Shown here: positions 43,835 through 51,632 of the stretch, piece after piece
How positions within the stretch are numbered: position 1 is the first letter of the stretch
Layout of the letters: each line of letters opens with the position of its first letter
Assembly: GCA_965223035.1 (NCBI GenBank)
Contig: OZ244980.1
Coordinates: 3,782,001 to 3,846,000, forward strand
DNA from: CAMDPA01 sp965223035
GTDB taxonomy: Bacteria; Pseudomonadota; Alphaproteobacteria; Rhizobiales; Hyphomicrobiaceae
Length of the DNA: 64,000 bases
Direction: 5' to 3'
Program-made: the position numbers and the translations under genes
Notes under the pieces: model-generated
Told to the model about the DNA's origin: nothing
Databases searched by the model: none
What the model saw: the letters and a program-made list of their open reading frames with translations, nothing else

Positions 43835-44080
43835 TTAAAGGTCGACCATAACGCCGCTGAAGTGCGCCAGCTCGGCCCGACCGTTGCCACTTGGGCAGCT
43901 GGGCCCGGCGCGCGCGATGAGCGGCGGCCTAGCTGGGCACGCGATCGAGCGCGGCGTCAATACGCTGAACCGTGATGTATCCGGCCAACCGACCGCCTTG
44001 CCCGCGCCGAAAACGCCCTCCGCACCGGCCTGCCCATCCGCAAACACGATGTCCTTGTTGATGTTCAACTTGCTCAGCAT
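43835..44080 (-). CDS. Doubtful small hypothetical protein
   Basis: An 81-codon frame beginning MLSKLNINKDIVFADGQAG. No family, no ribosome site and a low-complexity C-terminus. Its upstream DNA (44.09-44.26 kb) is AT-rich and could hold promoters for this frame or for the divergent kinase. Kept only because no better explanation of the stretch exists. Confidence 0.2.
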   Translation of the reverse strand: MLSKLNINKDIVFADGQAGAEGVFGAGKAVGWPDTSRFSVLTPRSIACPARPPLIARAGPSCPSGNGRAELAHFSGVMVDL

Positions 44081-44265
44081 GCGCGATATTAAGAACCGTG
44101 AATGACGGGAAAATATTGTATTTCAGGCAGTTGAAAATTTTTAATTTAGTAACTTAGAAACTTTACGTTAGCACTTTCCGTGATTATTCGGATTGACGGA
44201 TTTGGCTCCAGTTCAGTCACGAACTGCACTGGTTTCACAGCCGAAACTTAACCGACAATGGATTT
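44081..44265. promoter_or_regulatory. AT-rich leader of the histidine kinase gene
   Basis: About 185 bp, markedly richer in A and T than the rest of the window (GAAAATTTTTAATTTAGTAA). Probably promoter DNA for the kinase; individual elements cannot be assigned with confidence. Confidence 0.4.
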
Positions 44266-45924
44266 GTGGGCCAAATGGCTACCGCACCAGCTGCCGACGA
44301 TTCAAGCACCCGCGAGCGTAAGCGCGCTCCGGCTCGAGTCCGGCTCGGCGGCCTGAAGGATGTGCGCCAACGCTTTTTGCGCGGAGCAACGGCTCAACCC
44401 GAGTTTGAGCACGAGCTGATGCTGATGTTCGTGCGCAACGAATTGTCGGCGCAAGCCACGATCTTGCTGCTGGCGATGACCTTTACGCTGGCTTCGATGT
44501 TTTGGGCGCCATGGACGCAAGCGGTCCTGTGGTTAATTTTGGTCATCGGCTCCAAGGTGCTGCTATTGGAGCTGTGTCGCCGCATCCAAGCGCTGCCGGC
44601 CAGTGAAATTGACCTGCCCCTGTGGCGCCAACGGCTGCTCTTGGCGGAAGCCACGAACGGCGTCTGCTGGGCCGGATTCGCGCTGGTTGGCATCCAAACG
44701 TCGGCCACAATGGGTGAAGGCTATCTCTTCACCAGCCACGTGTTCGTGTTCGCCTCGCTGATCGTGGTGCTTGCCATTCGCATGACCTTCGCATCCTCAG
44801 TGATGCCGATACTCTACGTCGGCACCATCCCCATGACGATCGCCGTTGTCGCCCGGCTGTTGTCGGTCGGCGACTATTTCTACGTGGCGCTGGCAACCAT
44901 GGCCGCGGGGGTCCACGTCTATTTCATCTTCCTGGCCAAAGGCCTCAACTCCACGGCGCTTGCGATGTTGCAATTTCGGGCGCAAAAGGACGCGCTGATC
45001 GCCGAGCTGGAACAGGCCAAGTCAATCTCCGATGAGGCCCGCCGCCGCGCCGAGGACGCCAACGTCGCGAAATCGCGCTTTCTTGCCACCATGAGCCACG
45101 AGTTGCGGACCCCGCTCAACGCGATCCTCGGCTTCTCGGAGGTGATGCAAGCTGAAGTGATGGGACCCATCAATAACCCCCGCTATAAAGAATATGCGGG
45201 CAATATCCACCAGTCCGGCAGCCACCTGTTGCATTTGATCAATGAAATACTCGATCTGTCACGGATCGAGGCAGGGCGCTATGAGCTGAACGAAGAGGCG
45301 CATCGGCTGGCCGACATCGTCGACGATTGCCACCGCCTGCTCAAACTGCGGATCGACGGCAAGGCGCTGCGCATCGTCAAACGCTTCGACGAGAACTTGC
45401 CTCAGGTTTGGGTCGACGAGCGCGCGGTCCGTCAGATCTGCCTCAACCTGCTGTCCAACGCTCTTAAGTTCACGCCCACAGGCGGTCAGATCGTGCTGAC
45501 CGTGGCCCGCACATCCGACGGCGGACAAGTGATCCGGGTGCGCGATACCGGGCCGGGCATCCCCAAGGAGGAACTCCCCAAGGTCCTGCAGGCCTTCGGC
45601 CAAGGCGCGCTTGCGCAACGGGGAGCCGAAGGTGGAACAGGGCTTGGGCTGCCGATCGTCAAAAAGCTGATCGATATGCACGGCGGCCGGTTCGAACTCA
45701 AGTCGGAACTCGGCAAAGGAACATTGGCGGCAGCCTACGTCCCACCCAAGCGGGTTTTGCAGGTCCAGCCCTCGGTGCAACACTTGAGATGCGATCTCCA
45801 CCACGCGCATCGTGGGCGCACGAACGGCGCCACCGCTGCCGAGATGGTGCCGCCAACCCGCCCTGCGCGACTGCGGCGGTCAGCCGAGCGAACACCGGTC
45901 ACACCGTCGTCGGCATCACGATGA
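44266..45924 (+). CDS. Membrane sensor histidine kinase (PleC/PdhS-like)
   Basis: A 552-residue kinase. Residues about 55-220 carry roughly six membrane segments without a recognisable periplasmic ligand domain; a short coiled coil (ALIAELEQAKSISDEARRRA) leads to the HisKA domain. The H-box is SHELRTPLNAILGFSEVMQA, the N-box ICLNLLSNALKFTPTGG, and the G boxes are VRDTGPGIPKEEL and GGTGLGLPIVKKLIDMHGG. The H-box ending FSEVM is typical of the PleC/DivJ/PdhS cell-cycle group. About 55 C-terminal residues after PPKRVL are Arg/Pro-rich and non-catalytic. No response regulator is adjacent. Starts at GTG 44266 or ATG 44275. Confidence 0.9.
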   Translation: MGQMATAPAADDSSTRERKRAPARVRLGGLKDVRQRFLRGATAQPEFEHELMLMFVRNELSAQATILLLAMTFTLASMFWAPWTQAVLWLILVIGSKVLLLELCRRIQALPASEIDLPLWRQRLLLAEATNGVCWAGFALVGIQTSATMGEGYLFTSHVFVFASLIVVLAIRMTFASSVMPILYVGTIPMTIAVVARLLSVGDYFYVALATMAAGVHVYFIFLAKGLNSTALAMLQFRAQKDALIAELEQAKSISDEARRRAEDANVAKSRFLATMSHELRTPLNAILGFSEVMQAEVMGPINNPRYKEYAGNIHQSGSHLLHLINEILDLSRIEAGRYELNEEAHRLADIVDDCHRLLKLRIDGKALRIVKRFDENLPQVWVDERAVRQICLNLLSNALKFTPTGGQIVLTVARTSDGGQVIRVRDTGPGIPKEELPKVLQAFGQGALAQRGAEGGTGLGLPIVKKLIDMHGGRFELKSELGKGTLAAAYVPPKRVLQVQPSVQHLRCDLHHAHRGRTNGATAAEMVPPTRPARLRRSAERTPVTPSSASR

Positions 45925-45984
45925 CGCGATAAATCGTCCGACCGCGTTATATTTTGCTTGCATACGGACTGACTTGCATCCAAT

Positions 45985-46180
45985 CATTGCAAAGATGTGA
46001 TTCGGAACGCCTGAAAAATGCCGCGAACGGGGCCTCTCCTCGCAGCCAGCAGGTGGCCCGGAATGCAGGCTTGTGCAGGGACGCTTCAGTCCCAACAGCA
46101 CAGGTCACGGGGGAGCCCAGCGATGGGCTGAAGGCGCGACGTCGGGGGGGTCTGGCGTCGCGCCTCATTCGTTTTTGCGC
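45985..46180 (+). ncRNA. Candidate structured RNA or long 3' UTR
   Basis: Between the kinase and repeat A5. It contains GGGAC-GCTTCA-GTCCC (46078-46093) nested in TGTGC/GCACA, then AGCCCA-GCGA-TGGGCT (46114-46129) with a GNRA loop, then a terminator hairpin. An outer pairing of GGGGCCTCTCC with GGGGGAGCCC is possible. It does not match 6S, SRP, tmRNA or RNase P RNA as I know them. The ORF across it has no family features. Confidence 0.4.
46133..46176 (+). terminator. Rho-independent terminator
   Basis: GGCGCGACG (46133-46141) pairs perfectly with CGTCGCGCC (46156-46164), followed by TCATTCGTTTTT. It would end transcripts from the kinase gene or the candidate RNA. Confidence 0.7.
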
Positions 46181-46196
46181 CGACGGGCTTTGGTAC

Positions 46197-46279
46197 CTAG
46201 ATCATCGCGCCTTAAAGTGTAGAGCAACCTGCCCTTAATCGGGATCGCTCCGATTCCGATTAAAGGCCGGTTGCTCTAG
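46197..46279 (+). repeat. Family A repeat, copy A5 (83-bp deletion derivative)
   Basis: CTAGATCATCGCGCCTTAAA joins directly to GTGTAGAGCAACCTGCCC, skipping most of hairpin 1. The junction lies at CTTAAA, which occurs both in hairpin 1 and in the spacer. Ends GGTTGCTCTAG. Confidence 0.9.
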
Positions 46280-46447
46280 CCGCGAGTTGGGTTTTGCGCG
46301 GGCCAGTTTCGGCACGGGTCGAGCGCCGTAGCGGGGCTGCTGAACCGCACGACAACATGTCAGCGGTAGCTTGAGCCGTCCGCTCCCCCGCCGTCCGAGG
46401 CGAGGCCCGTGGACGCGCGATTGATCGGCCAACGTCAGCTCCTGCGC

Positions 46448-46523
46448 CGATCAGGTCTTAGCGCAACTTTCTGCGTTTGATCGGGATCGTTCCGATTCCG
46501 CTCCATAGCAGGTTGCTCTAGGG
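46448..46523 (+). repeat. Family A repeat, copy A6 (degenerate half)
   Basis: Only spacer and hairpin 2 are present (GCAACTTTCTGCGTTTGATC through GGTTGCTCTA), with the right arm altered. The element's terminal CTAG is split by the IS. Confidence 0.7.
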
Positions 46524-47357
46524 CCTGTTGGGAATCAGGATTCACTTTGGACCTGGTTTGTGATTCAAGCTCCCAAAACAGGGGGCTGCAAATGATTCGT
46601 TACTGTTTGACAGATCGTCAGTGGGAAAAGATTGAGCCGCTTTGTCTGGGCAAGAAGACCGATGCCGGTCGCACCGGTGGTGATGGTCGGGTGTTCATCG
46701 AAGCCGTTCTGTGGATCGTTCGCACGGGCAGTCCATGGCGCGACCTGCCATCGGAATTCGGCAATTGGAATACGGTGTTTCAGCGCTTTCGTTATTGGGC
46801 TGCGCGTGATGTTTTTGCGAAAATTTTCAATGCTCTATCCGATGATCCGGACATCGAGTACGCGATGATCGATGCCACCATCGTCCATGTCCATCGCCAC
46901 GGACACGGCGCAAAAGGGGGACTCAAAGTCAGGCCATCGGCAAGTCGAAGGGCGGGTGGACAACGAAGATTGTCGCACTGACCGACGCTCTCGGCAGTCT
47001 CGTGCGCTTCGTTCTGCTGCCCGGACATCGCTACGATACGGTCGGCGTCGCACCGCTGATCGAGAAGGTCGAGTTCGCAGCGCTGATCGCTGACAAGGCC
47101 TACGATTGCAACTGGATCATTGATGAGCTGAACGCGCGGGGTGCCGGCATCGTCATCTCGCAAAGACCAAAACGAAAACGGCGCCTCCAAATCGACGAGG
47201 AGATCTACAAATGGCGCCACCTCATCGAGAACTTCTTCTGCAAACTCAAGGAGTTCAAGCGTATCGCCACACGCAGCGAGAAGACTGACAGCAGCTACCG
47301 TGCAATGATCTATGCGGCAGCAACTGTGATACACTCGCGCTGAATCACAACAGGGCC
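46521..47357 (+). mobile_element. IS5-family insertion sequence (IS427-like group)
   Basis: 837 bp. Ends GGGCCTGTTGGGAATCAG and, inverted, GGCCCTGTTGTGATTCAG match at 15 of 18 positions. Both sides are flanked by TA, giving CTA at left and TAG at right, so the target was a CTAG where two family A repeats met. It encodes one transposase in two frames. The frame and the DDE residues appear intact, so it could be active. Confidence 0.9.
46592..47343 (+). CDS. IS5-family transposase, two frames joined by -1 frameshift
   Basis: The first frame (46592-46981) starts MIRYCLTDRQWEKIEPL after GGGGG and contains VLWIVRTGSPWRDLP and the first catalytic aspartate in YAMIDATIVHVHRHG. At GCAAAAGGGGGA (46910-46921) a -1 slip moves into the frame ending at 47343, giving HGAKGGTQSQAIGKSKGGWT, the standard IS5 sequence. 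The second part has the second aspartate in LIADKAYDCNWI and the DDE glutamate in YKWRHLIENFFCKLKEFKR. Programmed frameshifting at A/G runs is known for this IS group; a disabling mutation would look the same. Confidence 0.88.
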
Positions 47358-47510
47358 TAGAGCAACCTGCCTTTGATCGGAATCGGAACGCCGATTCCAA
47401 TTGCGCCGGTTCCGATTTAAGGCGCAAAGATGATCGCTGTTAAAGTGTAGAGCAACTTTCTGCCTTTGATCGGGATCGTTCCGATTCCGATCAAAGGCAG
47501 GTTGCTCTAG
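47357..47510 (+). repeat. Family A repeat, copy A6b (154 bp, mosaic left end)
   Basis: CTAGAGCAACCTGCCTTTGATCGG (a hairpin 2 arm) replaces the usual left end, then hairpin 1 right half, spacer and a full hairpin 2. The arm change TTTGATCGG is matched by CCGATCAAA in hairpin 2, so pairing is kept. Its left CTAG is the IS target site. Confidence 0.9.
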
Positions 47511-47552
47511 CATGGTCGGCCAGCGGTCACCCTTCGATCGAACAGGGCGTGC

Positions 47553-49658
47553 ATGGACGGTGCTCAACGACAATACAGGCTGGGGGTCGATGTGGGCGGC
47601 ACCCATACCGACCTGGTGATCCTCGACCCCGCCTGTGGTGACGTGATGGTGGAGAAGGTGCCGAGCACGCCGGACAATCCGGCGCTCGGTGTGCTGCAGG
47701 GGATCGACCGGCTCATCGCGCGCGGCGTGCCACCTGGCGAGATTGCGTTCTTTGCCCATGGCACGACCATCACGACCAACGCGCTGCTCGAATTGCGGGG
47801 CGCGAAGCTGGGCTTGCTGATTTCCAGGGGCTATCGGGCCGTGCAGGAGGTTGGCCAGCAGGCCCGCGACGGTAACCTATTTGATTACTTCTATTCAAAA
47901 CCGCAGCCGCTGGTGCCGCAAAGCCGGACCTATGAGATCGGCGAACGGGTCGATTACCAAGGCCACGTATTGATGCCGCTCAACGAAGCCGACGTGGTGG
48001 CGGCAGCCCAGGCGCTGCGCGCTCAGGGCGTGGAATCGGTGGCCGTGTGCTACCTATTCTCGTTTTTGAAGCCGGAGCACGAGCAGCGCACACGCGTCAT
48101 CCTGGAAGCGCAGATGCCCGGCGTGTCGGTGTCGCTGTCATCGCAGGTGCTGCCGCGCATTCGCGAATGGCCGCGGCTGTCGACGACCTTGCTCAATGCC
48201 TATCTGGAGCCGGTGATGGTGCGCTATATCGCGCATCTGGAAAACAGCCTCGATGCCATCGGCGTGATGACGCCGCAGCGATTTCTGATGCAATCGAATG
48301 GCGGGGTGATGCCGTTCAGCGCCGCAGTTGCCGGCGCCAAAACCGTCCATACCCTGTTCTCCGGTCCGGCGGCGGGCGCCCAGGCGGCGGCCTACCTGGC
48401 CAACACCGATGCACAAGCGGGGCTCATTACGCTGGACATGGGTGGCACCAGCGCCGACATCGCGTTCATTGAAGGCGGCCTGCCGCTGGAGACCACCGAG
48501 GGGGTCATCGCCCGGCGGCAAATCGACGTCCCGGCCCTCGACATGACGACGATCTCCGCCGGCGGCGGCTCGATCGCACACGTCGATGGCGGCGGTTTTC
48601 TCGCCGTCGGTCCGACCAGCGCCGGCGCCGTGCCTGGTCCGGCCTGTTATGGTCGAGGCGGACAGCAAGCAACCGTCACTGACGCCGACCTAGTGTGCGG
48701 CTATCTCAATCCGAATTACTTTCTCGGCGGCGCCCAAACGCTGGATGTGGCTGCCGCGCGCCGGGCGATCAGCCAACACGTCGCCGAGCCGCTCGGACTT
48801 GATCTGGTGGCCGCCGCCGAGGGCATCCGCCGCATCGTCGACATGCGCATGGCCGACGAAATCAGGGTGTTTGCCGCCAAGCGCGGGGTCGATCTGTCGC
48901 AATTCAGCTTACTGCCATTTGGCGGCGCCGGAGCAGTGCACGCGGCGGCTGTGGCGTTCGAGCTTGGGATACCACGGGTGCTGGTCCCGCCCCGTCCCGG
49001 CGCCTTTTCCGCGCTCGGGCTGTTGTGCACGGACGTCTTGCACGACTACATCCGCTCGGAGCTGCAGCCGCTCGCCGACATCGATGCCGCGCATGCCGAG
49101 GCGGTGTTCCACGCACTGGAGCAGCGGGCGCGCGCGGACCTTGCCCGCGAAGGCATGGAGCCGGCCGCAGCCCGCTTTGAGCGGGAGTTGGACCTGCGTT
49201 ATACGGGCCAAGGCTATGAATTGCGCACACCGCTGGACGGGCTTTATCAGCATCGGCTTGATGCGGCGGCCGTAGCGGCAGCGCGCAAGCGCTTCGACCA
49301 GCGCCACGCGCACGTGCATGGCCATGCCGCAACGGACCGGCCGGTGGAGCTCGTCAGCTATCGCCTGCGCGTGCGGGTCGCGGTTCCCAAGTATCTGCCG
49401 CAGCGCCATCGGCCACCCGCCGCAGGGGGTGATCCCGCGGTGGCTTTGAAAGGCAGTCGGGCTGTTCATTTCGCCGCCGGCCACGCCGTCAGCGCCGCCA
49501 TCTACGAGCGCCATAAACTTAAGATCGGCGCCCGGCTCGATGGCCCGGCCATTATCGAGCAGTTCGACGCCACCACGGTGGTGCCGCCCGGTTGGCGCGC
49601 CAGCATCGATGGCTTGCGCAATGTGCTGCTGGAACGGCGCCCAAACGCCACCGCATGA
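47553..49658 (+). CDS. Hydantoinase/oxoprolinase A-type subunit
   Basis: An ATP-dependent amidohydrolase subunit (HyuA/OplA N-terminal half family), acting on hydantoins, 5-oxoproline or related lactams, or as an acetone carboxylase-like subunit. The ASKHA nucleotide-binding fold is clear: RLGVDVGGTHTDLVILD, FFAHGTTITTNALLE, LFSGPAAGAQAAAYL, LDMGGTSADIAF and AGGGSIAHVDGGGFLAVGP. The C-terminal domain has LPFGGAGAVHAAAVA. At 701 residues the subunit is complete. The partner B subunit normally lies next to it but is not here, so it is an orphan or its partner is elsewhere. Confidence 0.9.
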   Translation: MDGAQRQYRLGVDVGGTHTDLVILDPACGDVMVEKVPSTPDNPALGVLQGIDRLIARGVPPGEIAFFAHGTTITTNALLELRGAKLGLLISRGYRAVQEVGQQARDGNLFDYFYSKPQPLVPQSRTYEIGERVDYQGHVLMPLNEADVVAAAQALRAQGVESVAVCYLFSFLKPEHEQRTRVILEAQMPGVSVSLSSQVLPRIREWPRLSTTLLNAYLEPVMVRYIAHLENSLDAIGVMTPQRFLMQSNGGVMPFSAAVAGAKTVHTLFSGPAAGAQAAAYLANTDAQAGLITLDMGGTSADIAFIEGGLPLETTEGVIARRQIDVPALDMTTISAGGGSIAHVDGGGFLAVGPTSAGAVPGPACYGRGGQQATVTDADLVCGYLNPNYFLGGAQTLDVAAARRAISQHVAEPLGLDLVAAAEGIRRIVDMRMADEIRVFAAKRGVDLSQFSLLPFGGAGAVHAAAVAFELGIPRVLVPPRPGAFSALGLLCTDVLHDYIRSELQPLADIDAAHAEAVFHALEQRARADLAREGMEPAAARFERELDLRYTGQGYELRTPLDGLYQHRLDAAAVAAARKRFDQRHAHVHGHAATDRPVELVSYRLRVRVAVPKYLPQRHRPPAAGGDPAVALKGSRAVHFAAGHAVSAAIYERHKLKIGARLDGPAIIEQFDATTVVPPGWRASIDGLRNVLLERRPNATA

Positions 49659-49839
49659 CATTTTGTAGCGGCAAGCGCCACCGAATAGGGAACGTACGCT
49701 CTCAGCTGAAACTGGAGCGCGCGACCAACCCCTTCGATCGGCGCAGGCTTCGCACCAAGCGTGCGGACCCAGGATCGGCACACGATCCACAGATAATCGT
49801 TCTCATAGCCGCCCCGGCGCTGCTCCGGCCAAGATGACC

Positions 49840-49925
49840 TAGATCATCCTTGTGTTTTAAATCGGAACCGCAAAGCCGGTTCCGATTTAAAGCACAAGGA
49901 TGATCGCTCTTAAAGTGTTGAGCAG
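49840..49925 (+). repeat. Family A repeat, copy A7 (hairpin 1 only, divergent but paired)
   Basis: CTAGATCATCCTTGTGTTTT and AAAGCACAAGGATGATC: about seven arm positions differ from other copies and the opposite arm differs correspondingly, so pairing is retained. After GAGCAGCCTGCCTGAGG the sequence becomes family B. Confidence 0.85.
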
Positions 49926-50050
49926 CCTGCCTGAGGCGGATCAGCCGTGCCGGCCTGCTCCCCGCCCGACCTTCCAGAACATCATGCTTTAGGGCGGCGC
50001 GTGGAGGAACGGGGCGGGGGAGTGGGAGGGTGCCAGCACACTCTGACCAG
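49926..50050 (+). repeat. Family B repeat, copy B9
   Basis: GCCTGAGGCGGATCAGCCGTGCCGGCC in two blocks, CTGCTCCCCGCCC, then GTGGAGGAACGGGGCGGGGG and GTGCCAGCACACTCTGACC. Parallels copy B1 along its whole length. Confidence 0.75.
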
Positions 50051-50188
50051 CGACAGCCGCCCGCATTGAGCAGCTTAATGACATTCGTTCGCCATAATTG
50101 TCCTTAATGGGCTGCAGCGCGCCCGGACCCCCGGCGAAACATCGTTCGGGCAGGCGTCTGCAGCAACACTTGCGACGGAGTGTCATTG

Positions 50189-50554
50189 ATGGCTGTAAAA
50201 TCGAGGATCTGGACCGGCGCGTTGGTTGGGGCCGGCATCGCTGTCGGCGCTTTCACGGGCAGCGCGGTGGACGCCGGCGCCGTCGAATGGGTGAACGCGT
50301 CGGGCAACTCATGCCTACGGGCCTGTCGTCGCGTCGGGCTTCGGCCGGTCACCTCGGGCGTTTACTCCAATGGTGCCCGGTATTTCGTATGCGCCACCAA
50401 TTATGCCGGAGAAGGCTTCCGCCCAGGCTATAATCTGCAGCCATCGTGGGCTAACTCCTGCACTGTCGGCTGGGGCGGGCATGAACGGTCCGCACCCGAT
50501 TACCGTTGCCTGTGCCGATCATTCGGCGGTGGCACGCGATGGCAGCGCTACTGA
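50189..50554 (+). CDS. Small exported cysteine-rich protein
   Basis: Unrecognised, 121 residues. MAVKSRIWTGALVGAGIAVG to GSAVDAGA is a signal peptide, with CGGAG a few bases before the starts (50180 or 50189). The mature part of about 90 residues has six cysteines arranged as SCLRAC, VCATN, SCTVG and CLC, three likely disulfides, and is rich in Gly, Arg, Tyr and Trp. The spacing looks like a compact secreted domain, similar in style to lectin-like or inhibitor domains. It stands alone between repeats B9 and A8. Confidence 0.7.
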   Translation: MAVKSRIWTGALVGAGIAVGAFTGSAVDAGAVEWVNASGNSCLRACRRVGLRPVTSGVYSNGARYFVCATNYAGEGFRPGYNLQPSWANSCTVGWGGHERSAPDYRCLCRSFGGGTRWQRY

Positions 50555-50582
50555 TCGGCTGCCTCGGCCCCTTTTGCAGCGG

Positions 50583-50670
50583 CTAGATCATCGCGCCTTA
50601 AAGTGGTGAGCAACTTTCTGCCTTTAATCGGGATCGTTCTAATGCCGATGAAAAGCGGGTTGCCCTCAGA
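50583..50670 (+). repeat. Family A repeat, copy A8 (deletion derivative, degenerate right end)
   Basis: CTAGATCATCGCGCCTTAAA joins GTGGTGAGCAACTTTCTGCC as in A5, and the right end is GGTTGCCCTCAG instead of GGTTGCTCTAG. The VIT-family gene ends inside this altered terminus with a TGA. Confidence 0.85.
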
Positions 50671-51391
50671 CCACGCCCTTGAGGAAAACGCCAATGAGAT
50701 AGGCGACCGCTGCCGCGGTCGCCCCAATCAACAACGTTTCCACGGCCAGCCGCCAGGCCGGTCGCAACGACCAGCGGCTCTTCAAGGCGCCAATCGCCGC
50801 GAACACGATGCCCGTCGCGACAATCGACCAACTGAAAGCACCCGGCAGCCCGATCGCAAACGGCAGCAACGGCACCGCGCCACAGATGGCAAACGATGCA
50901 AATGTGCTTGCCGCCCCATGCAGCGGTGAGCGCTGCAAGTTGGCGCGTCCGTATTCCTCCTGCATCATCACGTCGATCCAGCGATCCGTTGACGCGGTGA
51001 CGTTGTTGGTGGCCTCCTCCAATCCGTCACCGGAAAACCCTTTCTTGGCCAGGATCTGACGCACCTCTTCGCGCTCACCGTCGGGAACCTGGTCGATGTG
51101 ATGACGCTCGATCGCCCGCAACCGGCGATAGTCTTCGATCTCCGTTTTGGTACTGCTGTAGTTGCCCGCGGCCATCGAAAAGCCGTCGGCGAACAGATTG
51201 GCGATGCCGAGAATGAGGATCACCCTGGTGCTGAGATCGGCGCCGATCACCCCGGCGACGACGGCGAACGTGGTCACCGCGCCGTCGATGCCACCGTACA
51301 CCCAATCGCGAAGGTATGACGGCTTCAGGCTGCGGGCCAACCGGCTGCGGATCGCATCGGGGGTGTGTTCGGCCTCAAGCTCACTGGACAT
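50666..51391 (-). CDS. VIT1/CCC1-family membrane transporter
   Basis: A 241-residue transporter of the vacuolar iron/manganese transporter family, predicted to move Fe2+ or Mn2+ out of the cytosol. The signature first segment is LRDWVYGGIDGAVTTFAVVAGVIGADLS, then LADGFSMAAGNYSSTKTE (segment 2), a cytosolic helical linker with EREEVRQILAKKGFSG, and three C-terminal membrane segments. The start MSSELEAEH was chosen over longer starts with no similarity. The stop codon is inside repeat A8. Confidence 0.92.
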   Translation of the reverse strand: MSSELEAEHTPDAIRSRLARSLKPSYLRDWVYGGIDGAVTTFAVVAGVIGADLSTRVILILGIANLFADGFSMAAGNYSSTKTEIEDYRRLRAIERHHIDQVPDGEREEVRQILAKKGFSGDGLEEATNNVTASTDRWIDVMMQEEYGRANLQRSPLHGAASTFASFAICGAVPLLPFAIGLPGAFSWSIVATGIVFAAIGALKSRWSLRPAWRLAVETLLIGATAAAVAYLIGVFLKGVV

Positions 51392-51632
51392 CGTTCGATC
51401 CGGACTCGGCGGCGCTCGACGGCTCCATGATCTGTGGTGGCCGGTGCGCGTTAGGGTCGACTCTCTCAAAGTTCTCGCAACATATCGTGCGGCGAACCGC
51501 AACGGGGCAGCAGCTCGGGCCAGATCTTAGGCCAGGCCTTAGGCAAGACCACGGCACCCGGCCGCTGGCCGCGCGCTGCCGGCGCCAGTGGTCCAACGTG
51601 AGGGTTGTACGCGCCCGGCGCGGGTTTGAGAC

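Larger units (their letters stand above)
49659..50188. other. 530-bp gene-free stretch
   Basis: Holds about 180 bp without features, then repeats A7 and B9 fused to each other, then the leader of the Cys-rich protein. No small gene was identified. Confidence 0.6.

Noticed and set aside
46021..46180. 6S, SRP, tmRNA or RNase P RNA in the structured stretch
   Set aside because: The conserved cores of these RNAs are missing; kept only as an unassigned candidate.
47310..47759. 149-codon minus-strand frame across repeat A6b
   Set aside because: Built largely from repeat sequence and antisense to hyuA.
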